Shown in pieces: positions 1 to 8,544 of a stretch of 41,628 nucleotides of DNA. Numbering within the stretch: position 1 is the stretch's first letter; every line of letters begins with the position of its first letter. The position numbers and the translations under genes were made by a program. The notes beneath the pieces are model-generated. The model ran no database searches. It had not been told where the DNA came from and saw only the letters and a list, made by a program, of their open reading frames with translations. Origin of the DNA: 2-01-FULL-39-28 sp964436165 (GTDB lineage Bacteria; Patescibacteriota; Minisyncoccia; 2-02-FULL-40-12; GWA2-44-9); assembly GCA_964436165.1 (NCBI GenBank), contig CAYTBY010000007.1, positions 1 through 41,628 on the forward strand, read 5' to 3'.

Positions 1-134
1 AGATAAATACTCGCCAACTTACATGAATTATCAACCAATATTTATACAGTCTCTTTCTTGCTATTTTTGTATTTTAGTAGTAAATAAACACTAGATAAAC
101 GTGAGCTCTTTTAAAAAGGAAATGGAGAGTTTTT

Positions 135-1409
135 ATGGTCAAGAGGATTGTTATTGCTGGTTCTTGCCGGACGCCAGTTGGTAAATTCAATGGTAGATTA
201 AAGAACGTAGAAGCCCATCAACTTTTAGCCGACTGTTTCAGAGAGACTATTTCAAGGACTCAAATCCGGATGCAAGATATTAATAGTGCTGTGGCTGCTA
301 CCTGTATCAATTCTCCGAAGGCAATGAACGTTGCCAGGGTGTCGGTTCTTATGGCTGCCCTACCCGAAGAAGTGGCCAATAATTATAGGGGTCGTTATTT
401 AACTGAAGATGAGGCAAGAAGCACTAGCGCAATTCACATTCCGGCATTTACGGCTCATCGCAATTGCGGTTCGGGAGTTCAGGCTATTGTTTCAGCTGTT
501 CAAGAGATTAAAGATGAAGACTCTGGTTCCGAAGTGATTTTAGTTGGCGGAACAGAAAGTATGTCTAATTCGCCCATGATTTTGGCTCGAGGTAGCGCTG
601 GCTACAAAATGCGGGATGCAGTTCTGATGGATTCCTTATTCTGGGGGTTAAAGGACCCTTTAACGGGACAATTGATGGGGCTTAATTCTGAAAATACGGT
701 TAACAAATGGGGGATATCAAGGGAAGATCAGGATAAATTTGCCCTCCGGTCCCATAGGCGCGCCTATGATGCCATTGTTTCGGGAAAATTTGAATCTCAA
801 ATTGTTCCGGTTAAATCTATTGAAAAGGGGACGTTCGGTGATATTAGAGAAAAAACTATTTTTGAGGACGAGGGACCTATCGATCCAGATAAGATTTCAG
901 TTGTTGAACTGGCCAGTCTTAAACCGTATTTCAAGAAAGGCGGAACTATTACTGCCGCAAATAGCTCCAGTCTTAATGATGGTGCGGCCAGTTGTTTAGT
1001 GATGAGTTATGAAAGAGCCCAAGAGCTTGGAATAATACCCGAAGCTGAGATTATAAGTTATAGTGTTGCCGCTTGCGACCCCTCCTATATGGGCGAAGGA
1101 CCTATTTTGGCAATTCCAAAGGCTTTAAAAAGAGCTGGTTTATCTGCTTGTGATCTGAGTTGTGTTGAAGTCAACGAGGCTTTTGCGTCGATTGCCCTTG
1201 CCGCTCAAAGAAATTTTGAATTTTCAGATGAAGTATTCAATATCCATGGCGGAGCAGTTTCTCTTGGCCATCCGATTGCCGCTACCGGCATGATCCTGCT
1301 CGTTAAGGCCATAAATATCTTGAAAGATATGCAGAAAGATTTTGGCTTAATTTCGCTTTGCATAGGCGGTGGTCAAGGGATAGCCCTGGTGATAAAAAGG
1401 TTTGTATAA
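135..1409 (+). CDS. acetyl-CoA acyltransferase (thiolase)
   Basis: Thiolase of the degradative/acetoacetyl-CoA type, which cleaves 3-ketoacyl-CoA with CoA or condenses two acetyl-CoA. The nucleophilic Cys111 lies in HRNCGSG, a conserved VNEAFA motif follows, His379 is in GGAVSLGHP, and the second catalytic Cys409 is in LCIGGGQG, so all catalytic residues are present. At 424 aa it is about 30 residues longer than usual. The excess is an insert around residues 79-103, just before the active-site cysteine. GGAGAG about ten bases upstream supports this start. It is the first of four consecutive beta-oxidation genes, but a hairpin terminator directly follows, so it is probably transcribed alone. 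Whether it acts on long chains or only on acetoacetyl-CoA cannot be told from sequence. Confidence 0.95.
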   Translation: MVKRIVIAGSCRTPVGKFNGRLKNVEAHQLLADCFRETISRTQIRMQDINSAVAATCINSPKAMNVARVSVLMAALPEEVANNYRGRYLTEDEARSTSAIHIPAFTAHRNCGSGVQAIVSAVQEIKDEDSGSEVILVGGTESMSNSPMILARGSAGYKMRDAVLMDSLFWGLKDPLTGQLMGLNSENTVNKWGISREDQDKFALRSHRRAYDAIVSGKFESQIVPVKSIEKGTFGDIREKTIFEDEGPIDPDKISVVELASLKPYFKKGGTITAANSSSLNDGAASCLVMSYERAQELGIIPEAEIISYSVAACDPSYMGEGPILAIPKALKRAGLSACDLSCVEVNEAFASIALAAQRNFEFSDEVFNIHGGAVSLGHPIAATGMILLVKAINILKDMQKDFGLISLCIGGGQGIALVIKRFV

Positions 1410-1440
1410 CGGCTAGTTGACAGCCGTTTTTGTTTTTTAT
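1408..1440 (+). terminator. terminator after thiolase
   Basis: Seven-bp stem AACGGCT/AGCCGTT with a 7-nt loop, followed by a T-rich run. It starts on the thiolase stop codon. Confidence 0.8.
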
Positions 1441-1478
1441 AGATTAACGGCAGTAACTTAAAATTGAGGCAAAAAGTC

Positions 1479-2672
1479 ATGGCTTATCCAATTCGCAAAG
1501 TTGGTGTGGTCGGCGGTGCGGGAACGATGGGCAGCGGGATTTCTATTGTTACAGCCCGTTATCGTCCGGTGGTGGTCAAAGAACAAAGCGAAGCTTTGGT
1601 TGAAAAGGCAAAAAGCACTATTTACGGAAGTTTTCAGAGAGGATTTGATTCTGGTAACGTTAAGACTCAAAACGAGCTCGAACAGCTTAAGTCAAATGTA
1701 ACTTTTACGGCTGATCTTCAGGATTTGGCTGGTGTTGATCTGGTCATTGAAGCCATTCCTGAAAAAATGGAATGGAAAAAGAAACTTTTTTCAGAGCTAG
1801 ATAAAATTATGCCATCACATGTAATTTTGGCTTCTAACACCTCTTCATTGCCGATTACTCTGATTGCTGAAGCGACAGCCCGGCCGGATAGGGTTATGGG
1901 CACGCATTTTTTCAATCCGCCGACGAAAATGGATTTAGTGGAACTTATTAGAGGCCGGGAAACTTCAGATGAGACCATGGATTCAGTCCAGCGGTTCTGC
2001 CGGACTCTTGAGAAGAAAACAATTCGGGCCGCTGATCAGCCTGGGTTTTATGTTAACCGTGTTCTGTTGCCGTATATTGGCGAGGGAATTATGCTTTTGG
2101 AACAGAATGAGGTTTCCGCCAAGGCCGTTGATGCTGAAGCCAGAAAATTGGGTTTTCTGATGGGACCCTTTAGGATGCTGGATATAGTCGGACTTGATAC
2201 GGCTTATGATGTTGCCAAATTCATGGCTGAGTCTTATCCGGATAAAATTCAGATCGGAACTTTGCTTAAAGTTCTGATTGATGCCGGTCGGTTGGGGAAA
2301 AAATCCGGTGTCGGGTTCAATGATTTTGACGGCACTCATGAACCGCTTGAAGGTTTTCTCGGCAGGACCTATGGTTCAAGGCCCAAGATCTTAGCCGAAG
2401 AAGTTTTTACAAGAATGCTGGTTAGGTTTCTGAATGAATCCGTCCAGGCTCTTGAGGATAAGGTTGCATCTAAGGGTGATATAGAAACCGGGGCAAAGTA
2501 CGGGGTTACTTTTCCCAAAGGCGGACCCCTCCATTATATTAGCGAGATTGGACTGCCAAATTTTGTTGAACAACTGAACAATTATGCCAAAGCCCTGGGA
2601 TCCAGATACACTCCGGCCAGGATGCTTGTTGATATGGCTGAAAAGGGGGAGACGTTTTATAAGATAGTGTAA
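1479..2672 (+). CDS. 3-hydroxyacyl-CoA dehydrogenase
   Basis: NAD-dependent oxidation of 3-hydroxyacyl-CoA to 3-ketoacyl-CoA, the third beta-oxidation step. The N-terminal Rossmann motif VGGAGTMGSG is followed by VDLVIEAIPE, the SNTSSLP segment and the catalytic HFFNPP region. Two C-terminal helical domains follow, giving about 397 aa. This resembles the dehydrogenase half of FadB/FadJ freed from its hydratase half. The ATG at 1479 is chosen over an in-frame TTG at 1464 because GAGG (1466-1469) is well spaced before it and the Rossmann strand starts right after. Here the hydratase sits in the next gene, fused to an acyl-CoA dehydrogenase. A terminator follows, so this gene too appears monocistronic. 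Confidence 0.93.
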   Translation: MAYPIRKVGVVGGAGTMGSGISIVTARYRPVVVKEQSEALVEKAKSTIYGSFQRGFDSGNVKTQNELEQLKSNVTFTADLQDLAGVDLVIEAIPEKMEWKKKLFSELDKIMPSHVILASNTSSLPITLIAEATARPDRVMGTHFFNPPTKMDLVELIRGRETSDETMDSVQRFCRTLEKKTIRAADQPGFYVNRVLLPYIGEGIMLLEQNEVSAKAVDAEARKLGFLMGPFRMLDIVGLDTAYDVAKFMAESYPDKIQIGTLLKVLIDAGRLGKKSGVGFNDFDGTHEPLEGFLGRTYGSRPKILAEEVFTRMLVRFLNESVQALEDKVASKGDIETGAKYGVTFPKGGPLHYISEIGLPNFVEQLNNYAKALGSRYTPARMLVDMAEKGETFYKIV

Positions 2673-2687
2673 AAACGTTTTAATACA

Positions 2688-2716
2688 AATCTCTGGCACG
2701 ATGCCGGGGATTTTTT
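2688..2716 (+). terminator. terminator after hydroxyacyl-CoA dehydrogenase
   Basis: Eleven-bp stem with two G-U pairs (AATCTCTGGCA / TGCCGGGGATT), a 3-nt loop and a T6 run. Confidence 0.75.
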
Positions 2717-2720
2717 GTTG

Positions 2721-2760
2721 ATCCCGTTAGAAGTAGTCTAGCCTAGACTTCTAACGGGAT
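2721..2760. repeat. dispersed inverted repeat, copy 1
   Basis: Perfect 14-bp inverted arms ATCCCGTTAGAAGT / ACTTCTAACGGGAT around a partly self-complementary centre. The same arms recur at 13724-13794 around a different centre, so this is a dispersed family and not a unique terminator. Confidence 0.85.
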
Positions 2761-2807
2761 TTATCGTATATAAATAGCAGATATTTTGACAATCGGGGAG
2801 AGTTAAG

Positions 2808-4913
2808 ATGGCCGAAGTAATCAGTGTGGTTTCTGGTAATTTGGGATTTATAAAGTTTTCAAATCCACCGTTGAATATTTTGACCAGGGAAATGCTTGAA
2901 AATTTCAAGACACAGTTTTATATCCATTATGACAACGAGGATGTAAAAGCCATTGTTATTACAGGTGAGGGGAATTACTTTGTTGCCGGCGTTGATATTG
3001 AGTTTATCTATGAAATGGCAAAAGCCGGAAACAGGAATCCTGTCTCGGTTCTTTTGAAAGACCTTCATGAATGTTTTGATGTCATGAGCACGGGTAGAAA
3101 GCCGGTCATCGCCGGAGTTAACGGCATGTGCTGGGGCGGCGGTCTTGAACTAGCTTTGGCCTGCAATTACATTGTTGTTCCGGCTGATCCTCAAGGCGTT
3201 TCATTTGCCTGTCCGGAAGTTGATTATGGCATTATTCCCGGTCTTGGTGCGACACAAAGGTTGCCCAGGCGCATCCCTCCGCATTCAGCTTTGAAAATGC
3301 TACTTGGCGGCAAGTCTGCCAAAATTACGGCCGAGGAAGCTTATGAGATGGGTTTGGTCAATAAGATTTTCAAAGAAGATGATTTTATCGAAGGGTTGGA
3401 AAATTTTTCTAACTGGGTTTTGAACGGAGAGGTAACCATACCAACTGATAGGAATTCTCCCAGACCCGATTTCAAGGGTATCAGCAATCAAGACTTTTTA
3501 TCTTTTGCTGATAGGAAGCCGGTATTTGCAGCCTATCTCATAAATAACGCCGTCAATGACGGATTGAAAGATTATTTGCCCAAGGCCTGGTCTGATATTG
3601 AACTCCCGGCCCTACTCAGTTGTCTTTTTACTCCGGATGCCCTGGAAGGACTTTCCTCTTTCATTGAAAAACGTAAGCCTCTTTTCAGTTCAGTTGTCGG
3701 CAAGCAGGAAACCAAGAATGCTCCTGCAGTTGTACAATATGTTGAATCTCCGCCTTGGGAAAAAGAAGAATACAAGATGCTGAGGGATACGGTCAGGGAA
3801 TTTGCCGGAAAGGAACTGACCTGGCCTCAAGTTGTTAAAATGGAAGAAACTGAGACAGTGCCAAGAGAGTTGTTGGGAAAAATGGCGGAACTTGGATTAT
3901 TTGGCGCTGGTTTTCCTGAAAATGTCGGCGGTTATGGATTAGGTAAGATTGGTATTTGTGTTATAGCCGACGAGCTATCCTACTATCACCCGGCTACGGC
4001 AGTAGTGATGGGGGCTTCAACAAGCTTAGCTGGGGAGGCGATATATTTATTTGGCAGTGAAGATCAGAAACAAAGATATTTGACTCCAGTTATTGAAGGC
4101 AAAAAGATCGGCGCTTTTGCGACGACTGAACCGGGAATCGGTTCAGATATTGCCAATATTTTAACCAAGGCGAAAAAAGTTGACGGCGGTTGGCAGCTGA
4201 ATGGAGCTAAGCAATTCATAACTAGCGGTGAAATAGCTGATTTTGTGATCGTGGCTGCTCAGACCGATCCTCGTGGCGGACAAAAAACATTGAGCCTGTT
4301 CATTGTCGATACATCTTCAAAAGGATTCATAATTACCAAGCGGGAAAAAAAAATGGGTATCCATGCTTCGCGGACAAATGCCTTTGCTCTCGATGATGTT
4401 TTTGTTTCTGACGCTAATGTGCTGATGGACGGCAGCGACGGTAAGATGAAGGGCTTCAAGGCCGTGATGGAGGTATTCAATCATTCAAGAATTACAGTTG
4501 CTGCAAGTTGTATCGGCATGATGCGCCGGGCAATTGATGAGGCCTGGCAATACTCCAAAAATCGCAAGCTTTTCGGCGAACCTATGTATATGAAACAGCT
4601 TACGGCTTACTTTTTTGGCCAGATGCGCGAAAGTCTTTATGCAGTCGAGAGCATGGTCTATGATGCTGCCTGGAGGCTTGACCGGGGTTTGGACGTACGC
4701 GATGAAGCGGCGGCGGTAAAATATTTTGCCGCCGAAACTGCTTTTGCGGTTATTGACCGGGCGGCTCAGCTTCAGGGCGGGAACAGAGTTATCGCCGATT
4801 TTCCAATTGAAATGATCCAGAGAGATATCGTAGTATTCAGAGTTTTCGAAGGCACAAGCGAAGTTCAGCTTTTGTCCCTTGGCAAGGAGTTTATCAAGTC
4901 CAAATTACTTTAA
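2808..4913 (+). CDS. enoyl-CoA hydratase / acyl-CoA dehydrogenase fusion
   Basis: A 701-aa bifunctional protein. Residues 1-293 are a complete crotonase domain: AGVDIEF oxyanion segment, Glu114 in WGGGLELALAC and Glu137 in CPEVDYGIIPG (the two catalytic glutamates), ending in the family's FIEKRKPLF tail. After a linker of about 20 residues, residues 315-701 are a full acyl-CoA dehydrogenase, with the FAD/substrate motif TTEPGIGSD and Glu681 in RVFEGTSEVQ at the catalytic-base position. Known families fuse the hydratase to 3-hydroxyacyl-CoA dehydrogenase (FadB/FadJ); a fusion to the dehydrogenase of step one is unusual. Inference: the protein runs steps one and two and passes the trans-enoyl-CoA directly. 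Electrons would need an ETF not present in this window. GGGGAGAG lies just upstream of the ATG. Confidence 0.92.
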   Translation: MAEVISVVSGNLGFIKFSNPPLNILTREMLENFKTQFYIHYDNEDVKAIVITGEGNYFVAGVDIEFIYEMAKAGNRNPVSVLLKDLHECFDVMSTGRKPVIAGVNGMCWGGGLELALACNYIVVPADPQGVSFACPEVDYGIIPGLGATQRLPRRIPPHSALKMLLGGKSAKITAEEAYEMGLVNKIFKEDDFIEGLENFSNWVLNGEVTIPTDRNSPRPDFKGISNQDFLSFADRKPVFAAYLINNAVNDGLKDYLPKAWSDIELPALLSCLFTPDALEGLSSFIEKRKPLFSSVVGKQETKNAPAVVQYVESPPWEKEEYKMLRDTVREFAGKELTWPQVVKMEETETVPRELLGKMAELGLFGAGFPENVGGYGLGKIGICVIADELSYYHPATAVVMGASTSLAGEAIYLFGSEDQKQRYLTPVIEGKKIGAFATTEPGIGSDIANILTKAKKVDGGWQLNGAKQFITSGEIADFVIVAAQTDPRGGQKTLSLFIVDTSSKGFIITKREKKMGIHASRTNAFALDDVFVSDANVLMDGSDGKMKGFKAVMEVFNHSRITVAASCIGMMRRAIDEAWQYSKNRKLFGEPMYMKQLTAYFFGQMRESLYAVESMVYDAAWRLDRGLDVRDEAAAVKYFAAETAFAVIDRAAQLQGGNRVIADFPIEMIQRDIVVFRVFEGTSEVQLLSLGKEFIKSKLL

Positions 4914-4916
4914 TTT

Positions 4917-4943
4917 ATGGGAGCTAGTTAGCTCCCATTTTAA
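4917..4943 (+). terminator. terminator after hydratase/dehydrogenase fusion
   Basis: Eight-bp stem ATGGGAGC/GCTCCCAT with a 6-nt loop, then TTTAATTT. Confidence 0.8.
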
Positions 4944-4957
4944 TTTGGACGTTGCGA

Positions 4958-4986
4958 TTGACTTATCTAAAAAATACGGGTATTTT
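4958..4986 (+). promoter_or_regulatory. candidate sigma70-type promoter
   Basis: TTGACT, 17-bp spacer, TATTTT, placed 36 bp before the next start codon. The -10 is weak, so this is tentative. Confidence 0.45.
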
Positions 4987-5021
4987 TAGCCAAATTACAG
5001 GTTCTTTGACAGGAGAAAAAG

Positions 5022-6977
5022 ATGGCTAGCGTAGAATCAACTGAAAGAAAAAATTTAATGACCGAGCAGATTAAGAAGTTGGGCAAGGGTGTCCAAATAG
5101 CCGAAGCACAAGGAGATAAAAAACTAGTTGAAGGATTCATGGCCGATGCTTTTAAGGGTCAGGTTTCTTTTGGTGAAGTATTCCCATGGCCCGAACAGTC
5201 TTCTGAGAGCATTAGAAAAGCCGACGAGTTTTTAAAAGAGTTGGATCAATTTCTTCGAGAGAAAGTCAATCCTGATTTTACCGATGAATCCAGAGATATT
5301 CCCTTTGAACTTTTTGGCGATATGGCTGATATGGGTATGTTTCGACTCAAGATTCCAGAGAAAGAATGGGGCGGTCGAGGACTTAACCAAACCAGTTACG
5401 GACGAGTTATAAGTTACCTAACCAGTTACTACGGGCCGGGGGCTATTCTTGTTTCTGCTGATAATACAATCGGTTGTAAATTTCCTGTGTTAAAACACGG
5501 AACAGAAGAACAGAAAAAAAGGTATTTGCCAGAGTTAACAAAGTGGCCATCAGGGTTCTGTTTTACGGAGAAAAATGTCGGTTCTGATCCCGCAAGAATG
5601 GAAACATATGCCTTGCGGATAAAAGAGAACGACAAAACCATCGGCTATCGCGTAACTGGCCAGAAAGAATATACGACTAACAGTGCTTTGTCTGACGGCG
5701 TTCCATTGGCCAAACTTCTTTCGGTGGTTGTTAGGATAGTAGACGACCCCGGTGAGATTAAAACAGTCAAGGATGTGAAAGATTTTTGTTTCGGGTTATT
5801 TATTGTTCCCACTTCAAGCGAAGGTTTAAGTATCGGCGAACGACTGGATGTCGGTTCAAGAAATGAATTTTTTGGAATGAGAGGAATTTACAATGCCAAT
5901 CCGCTTTTTGAGAATGTGCAGGTTGGTCTAGATCAGTTAATAGGCGGGGAGGGGAATGGTTTTCGTATTGCTCTCCAAGCTCTTAATACCGGCCGGATGG
6001 CTATTGCTTCAAGCTGTGTTTCTATAGCTAAGCAATGTTTTTCTGGAGCCAGGAATTATGCCAAAAAGAGAATTCAGTGGGGTACGCCTATAATCGAGAA
6101 AGAACTTATTGGAAGCGGTATGTTGGCTAAAGACCTCTGTAATATTTTTGCCATAGATGCAATGACTAAATATGCCTCTTTGAGGTTTGATAATGGCAAG
6201 GATTCTCGCCTTGAAGCTACTGCTTGCAAAGTCGTTGCTTCCGAAAAAATGTGGACTGGTGTGGACAATACCGTTCAAATACATGGCGGTATCGGCTACG
6301 AGACACACAAATCTTCCTCTCGTCGTAGAAAAGTATTTCCTGCCGAAAGATTTTTTAGAGATGCGCGGCCAAATCGTATATTTGAAGGTTCAACCCAAAT
6401 TTTAAGTCAATGGCTTGTGGGCGAAGGAATGAAATTTCTAAAACCTCTGGCCCAGATGGGATCGTGGAAAAAGAAGTTCTCACTTTTATTAGAACTTGTT
6501 CTTAACAGAACTTGTCTCGTTGAAATTCCAGTAGTTCCCGGACCATTAAGAGGACATTTAAGATTTGTTAGTCGGAAGGTAAAGAAGTTCTCGAATAGGG
6601 TTTTGTTTTTTGCTCTGAGGGATATGATTCTATTGATGCTCCAGTTTCTGTTAGGCAAAAAGGACAAGAAAACGTTATCGAGAGAAATGCTCATCTCTCG
6701 ACAGTTGGTTCTATGGCGGTTGTTTTGGATCGTCAGCTATCTTGAAGCAATGGCTGTTTCCTGTTCCCACGCTGTCCACATTGGTACCGATAGCGCCATT
6801 GAAATGGCTGATGGTTTTTGCGATGAAGCAAGATTACACGTAGATAACTTGTTTAGAGAACTTTACAAAAACAACGATAGAAAGATGAGAAAAATAGCCG
6901 ATAAACTATCGGAAGGTGAATATAATTGGTTTGTTCATTCTGATATTTTACCTCTAGTTGAAAAATTAGATTTGTAA
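5022..6977 (+). CDS. acyl-CoA dehydrogenase, VLCAD-like, with C-terminal extension
   Basis: Flavin-dependent alpha,beta-dehydrogenation of acyl-CoA. After an N-terminal extension of about 50 residues, the catalytic core spans about 60-470: CFTEKNVGSDP (flavin/substrate loop), GEGNGFRIALQAL, VQIHGGIGYE, and Glu455 in NRIFEGSTQI at the position of the catalytic base in long-chain enzymes. A further 180 residues follow the core, as in VLCAD/ACAD9, and include a hydrophobic stretch around 520-545 (FFALRDMILLMLQFLL). That stretch may tether the enzyme to the membrane; this is inference. AGGAG at 5011-5015 fixes the start. It is a second, different acyl-CoA dehydrogenase beside the fusion protein, which suggests a split by chain length. 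Confidence 0.9.
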   Translation: MASVESTERKNLMTEQIKKLGKGVQIAEAQGDKKLVEGFMADAFKGQVSFGEVFPWPEQSSESIRKADEFLKELDQFLREKVNPDFTDESRDIPFELFGDMADMGMFRLKIPEKEWGGRGLNQTSYGRVISYLTSYYGPGAILVSADNTIGCKFPVLKHGTEEQKKRYLPELTKWPSGFCFTEKNVGSDPARMETYALRIKENDKTIGYRVTGQKEYTTNSALSDGVPLAKLLSVVVRIVDDPGEIKTVKDVKDFCFGLFIVPTSSEGLSIGERLDVGSRNEFFGMRGIYNANPLFENVQVGLDQLIGGEGNGFRIALQALNTGRMAIASSCVSIAKQCFSGARNYAKKRIQWGTPIIEKELIGSGMLAKDLCNIFAIDAMTKYASLRFDNGKDSRLEATACKVVASEKMWTGVDNTVQIHGGIGYETHKSSSRRRKVFPAERFFRDARPNRIFEGSTQILSQWLVGEGMKFLKPLAQMGSWKKKFSLLLELVLNRTCLVEIPVVPGPLRGHLRFVSRKVKKFSNRVLFFALRDMILLMLQFLLGKKDKKTLSREMLISRQLVLWRLFWIVSYLEAMAVSCSHAVHIGTDSAIEMADGFCDEARLHVDNLFRELYKNNDRKMRKIADKLSEGEYNWFVHSDILPLVEKLDL

Positions 6978-7004
6978 AACTGCCCTTGGGCAGTTTTATT
7001 TTAC
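6977..7004 (+). terminator. terminator after acyl-CoA dehydrogenase
   Basis: Nine-bp stem AAACTGCCC/GGGCAGTTT with a 2-nt loop as drawn, then TATTTTA. Confidence 0.85.
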
Positions 7005-7035
7005 GTATTCTTGTGTTAATATATGCAAATAAACT

Positions 7036-7110
7036 GCGCGCGTAGTTAAGTGGTATAACGCCAAACTGATAATTTGGAGGCCCCAGGTTCGATCCCTGGC
7101 GCGCGCACCA
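7036..7110 (+). tRNA. tRNA-Ile (GAU)
   Basis: Full cloverleaf: acceptor GCGCGCG/CGCGCGC, D stem GTTA/TAAC, anticodon stem CCAAA/TTTGG around CTGATAA (anticodon GAT), T arm CCAGG-TTCGATC-CCTGG, discriminator A. CCA is encoded at 7108-7110. A truncated reading frame abuts the 3' end, as expected of an integration site. Confidence 0.97.
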
Positions 7111-7476
7111 GCCAGTGAGAGGTGTTTTGCGACCGGGTTTCTTGGCTCTCAGTATTGGAAAGAGATTCAGGAAAAAGGAGAGACCCAAGAATATTTAAAG
7201 TTTAGGGAACAAAATCAAGGTTTAGAACAAAAACTCACCGGCTTAATTACAGAGTTTTATTCCAACCGAGAAACGGCCGATGATTTAAAATTAAAAATCC
7301 ATGGAATCGGCCCAAGCGGAATGTTTCGCGTATATACCGGAGATTGGGAGAGAGAATCGGTTGATCGTGAAAAATTAACAGAAGAAGAAAAAAGTGCTTT
7401 AGCCGATAAATTAAAAAGACGACAAAAGGAGATGAAAGATTTTACCGGGTTCTTAAAGAATAAATTTCTAAGCTAA
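7111..7476 (+). pseudogene. 5'-truncated gene remnant abutting tRNA-Ile
   Basis: An open frame of 121 codons runs from directly after the tRNA CCA to TAA at 7474. It has no usable start until an internal ATG at 7321. The translation looks like real protein (hydrophilic, Glu/Lys rich, with GLITEFYSNRETADDLKLKI and EKLTEEEKSALADKLK). It is not recognised as a family. The best reading is the 3' end of a gene cut off when DNA joined the tRNA 3' end; a short protein from 7321 (51 aa) is the alternative. The next gene starts within five bases, so the two probably arrived together. Confidence 0.55.
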
Positions 7477-7480
7477 GGTG

Positions 7481-8452
7481 ATGGAAAAAATTCCCAATAA
7501 CAAAAATCAAAAAGAATCAACAATCACCAAGTTTATAGGAAGCAATCTGGAACAGAATGAGAAAATGAGGGAATTATTTAAAGATAAGTTCGAATCTGAT
7601 TATTTTGATCCAGCTACAAGAGAAAAGACCGAAGAAGAAAAGAAATTTTTAGATGAACTAAGTGAGAAAATGGCCGAATTTATAAAACGCTATGGAGGTA
7701 TACCAATAAAGATTCCTCCTAGGTTAGTTAGATTTTTAGATTGGTCAAAAATATCTCCTGATATGGCCCAGGTATTTGCAAGTCTAGGCTACGGAGTCAA
7801 TAAGGCTGGCTACTTTGAATTGGATCAGCAAACTATAGCAATTTTTAGTGATACAAGTTCTGAATATCCGAATAGAATTGGTTTAGCCAACTCAGTGGCT
7901 CATGAATTTATTCATGCTAATTCCTTTCAATCTGTAGTAGTTTACCCCGGCAACGAGCGTTCAGCTTATAGAAATCAAAGAGTCGGTTTATCCGCTGGAA
8001 AAGGACGTTTTTTTGATGAACTTAACGAAGCTATTACGGCGGAGTTAAACAAGCGTTTTCACCGGGAATTCTTAAAAGATATCGATTTTACTGCTTCGAG
8101 CTTTAAAAAATTACAAGAAGATATTGAGAATATCAAAGCCAAGGTAGAGGATGCCTCGAAATGGGTTGATGATCTGGCTTCAATCCACGAGATACCTCTT
8201 CCCGACGGAACTACCAACGCAATTTTTGAGGATTTTGAATATAAAGAACATCGCGAAAAATTAAATAAAATAATCGACAAAATTAACGAATTAAATCCCG
8301 ATAGATTTAAAGATCGAGAGGAAATATTTAACATATTCGCCAAAGCAATGATAACCGGTGAAATTAAAGAATTAACTGAATTAATTGAGACTACATCTGG
8401 ACGAGGCTCATTTAAAAAACTAGCCTCGAGTCTAGATTTAGAAAATATTTAA
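7481..8452 (+). CDS. putative HExxH zinc metallopeptidase-like protein
   Basis: A 323-aa protein without a signal peptide. It carries HEFIH (His141, Glu142, His145), and 37 residues later FDELNEAITAEL offers Glu183 as a possible third zinc ligand, a gluzincin-like layout. The N-terminal 70 residues and the C-terminal half are charged, helical and probably coiled coil. Its substrate is unknown. It starts right after the truncated frame that follows tRNA-Ile and ends at a bidirectional terminator, so it looks like part of a small accessory insertion. A GTG at 7478 is an equally possible start. The zincin call rests on motif spacing alone. Confidence 0.6.
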   Translation: MEKIPNNKNQKESTITKFIGSNLEQNEKMRELFKDKFESDYFDPATREKTEEEKKFLDELSEKMAEFIKRYGGIPIKIPPRLVRFLDWSKISPDMAQVFASLGYGVNKAGYFELDQQTIAIFSDTSSEYPNRIGLANSVAHEFIHANSFQSVVVYPGNERSAYRNQRVGLSAGKGRFFDELNEAITAELNKRFHREFLKDIDFTASSFKKLQEDIENIKAKVEDASKWVDDLASIHEIPLPDGTTNAIFEDFEYKEHREKLNKIIDKINELNPDRFKDREEIFNIFAKAMITGEIKELTELIETTSGRGSFKKLASSLDLENI

Positions 8453-8470
8453 ATGTCTACCCACGCCAAT

Positions 8471-8504
8471 ACCAAAAAAATTGCCATTAACGGCAATTTT
8501 TGGT
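8471..8504. terminator. bidirectional-looking terminator
   Basis: ATTGCC/GGCAAT stem extended by A-run/T-run pairing, with a 6-nt loop ATTAAC. A tracts on one side and T tracts on the other suit both strands. Confidence 0.7.
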
Positions 8505-8544
8505 AGAAGTTAATAATTGGTGAACTTTTAAATATGGAGTTTCT

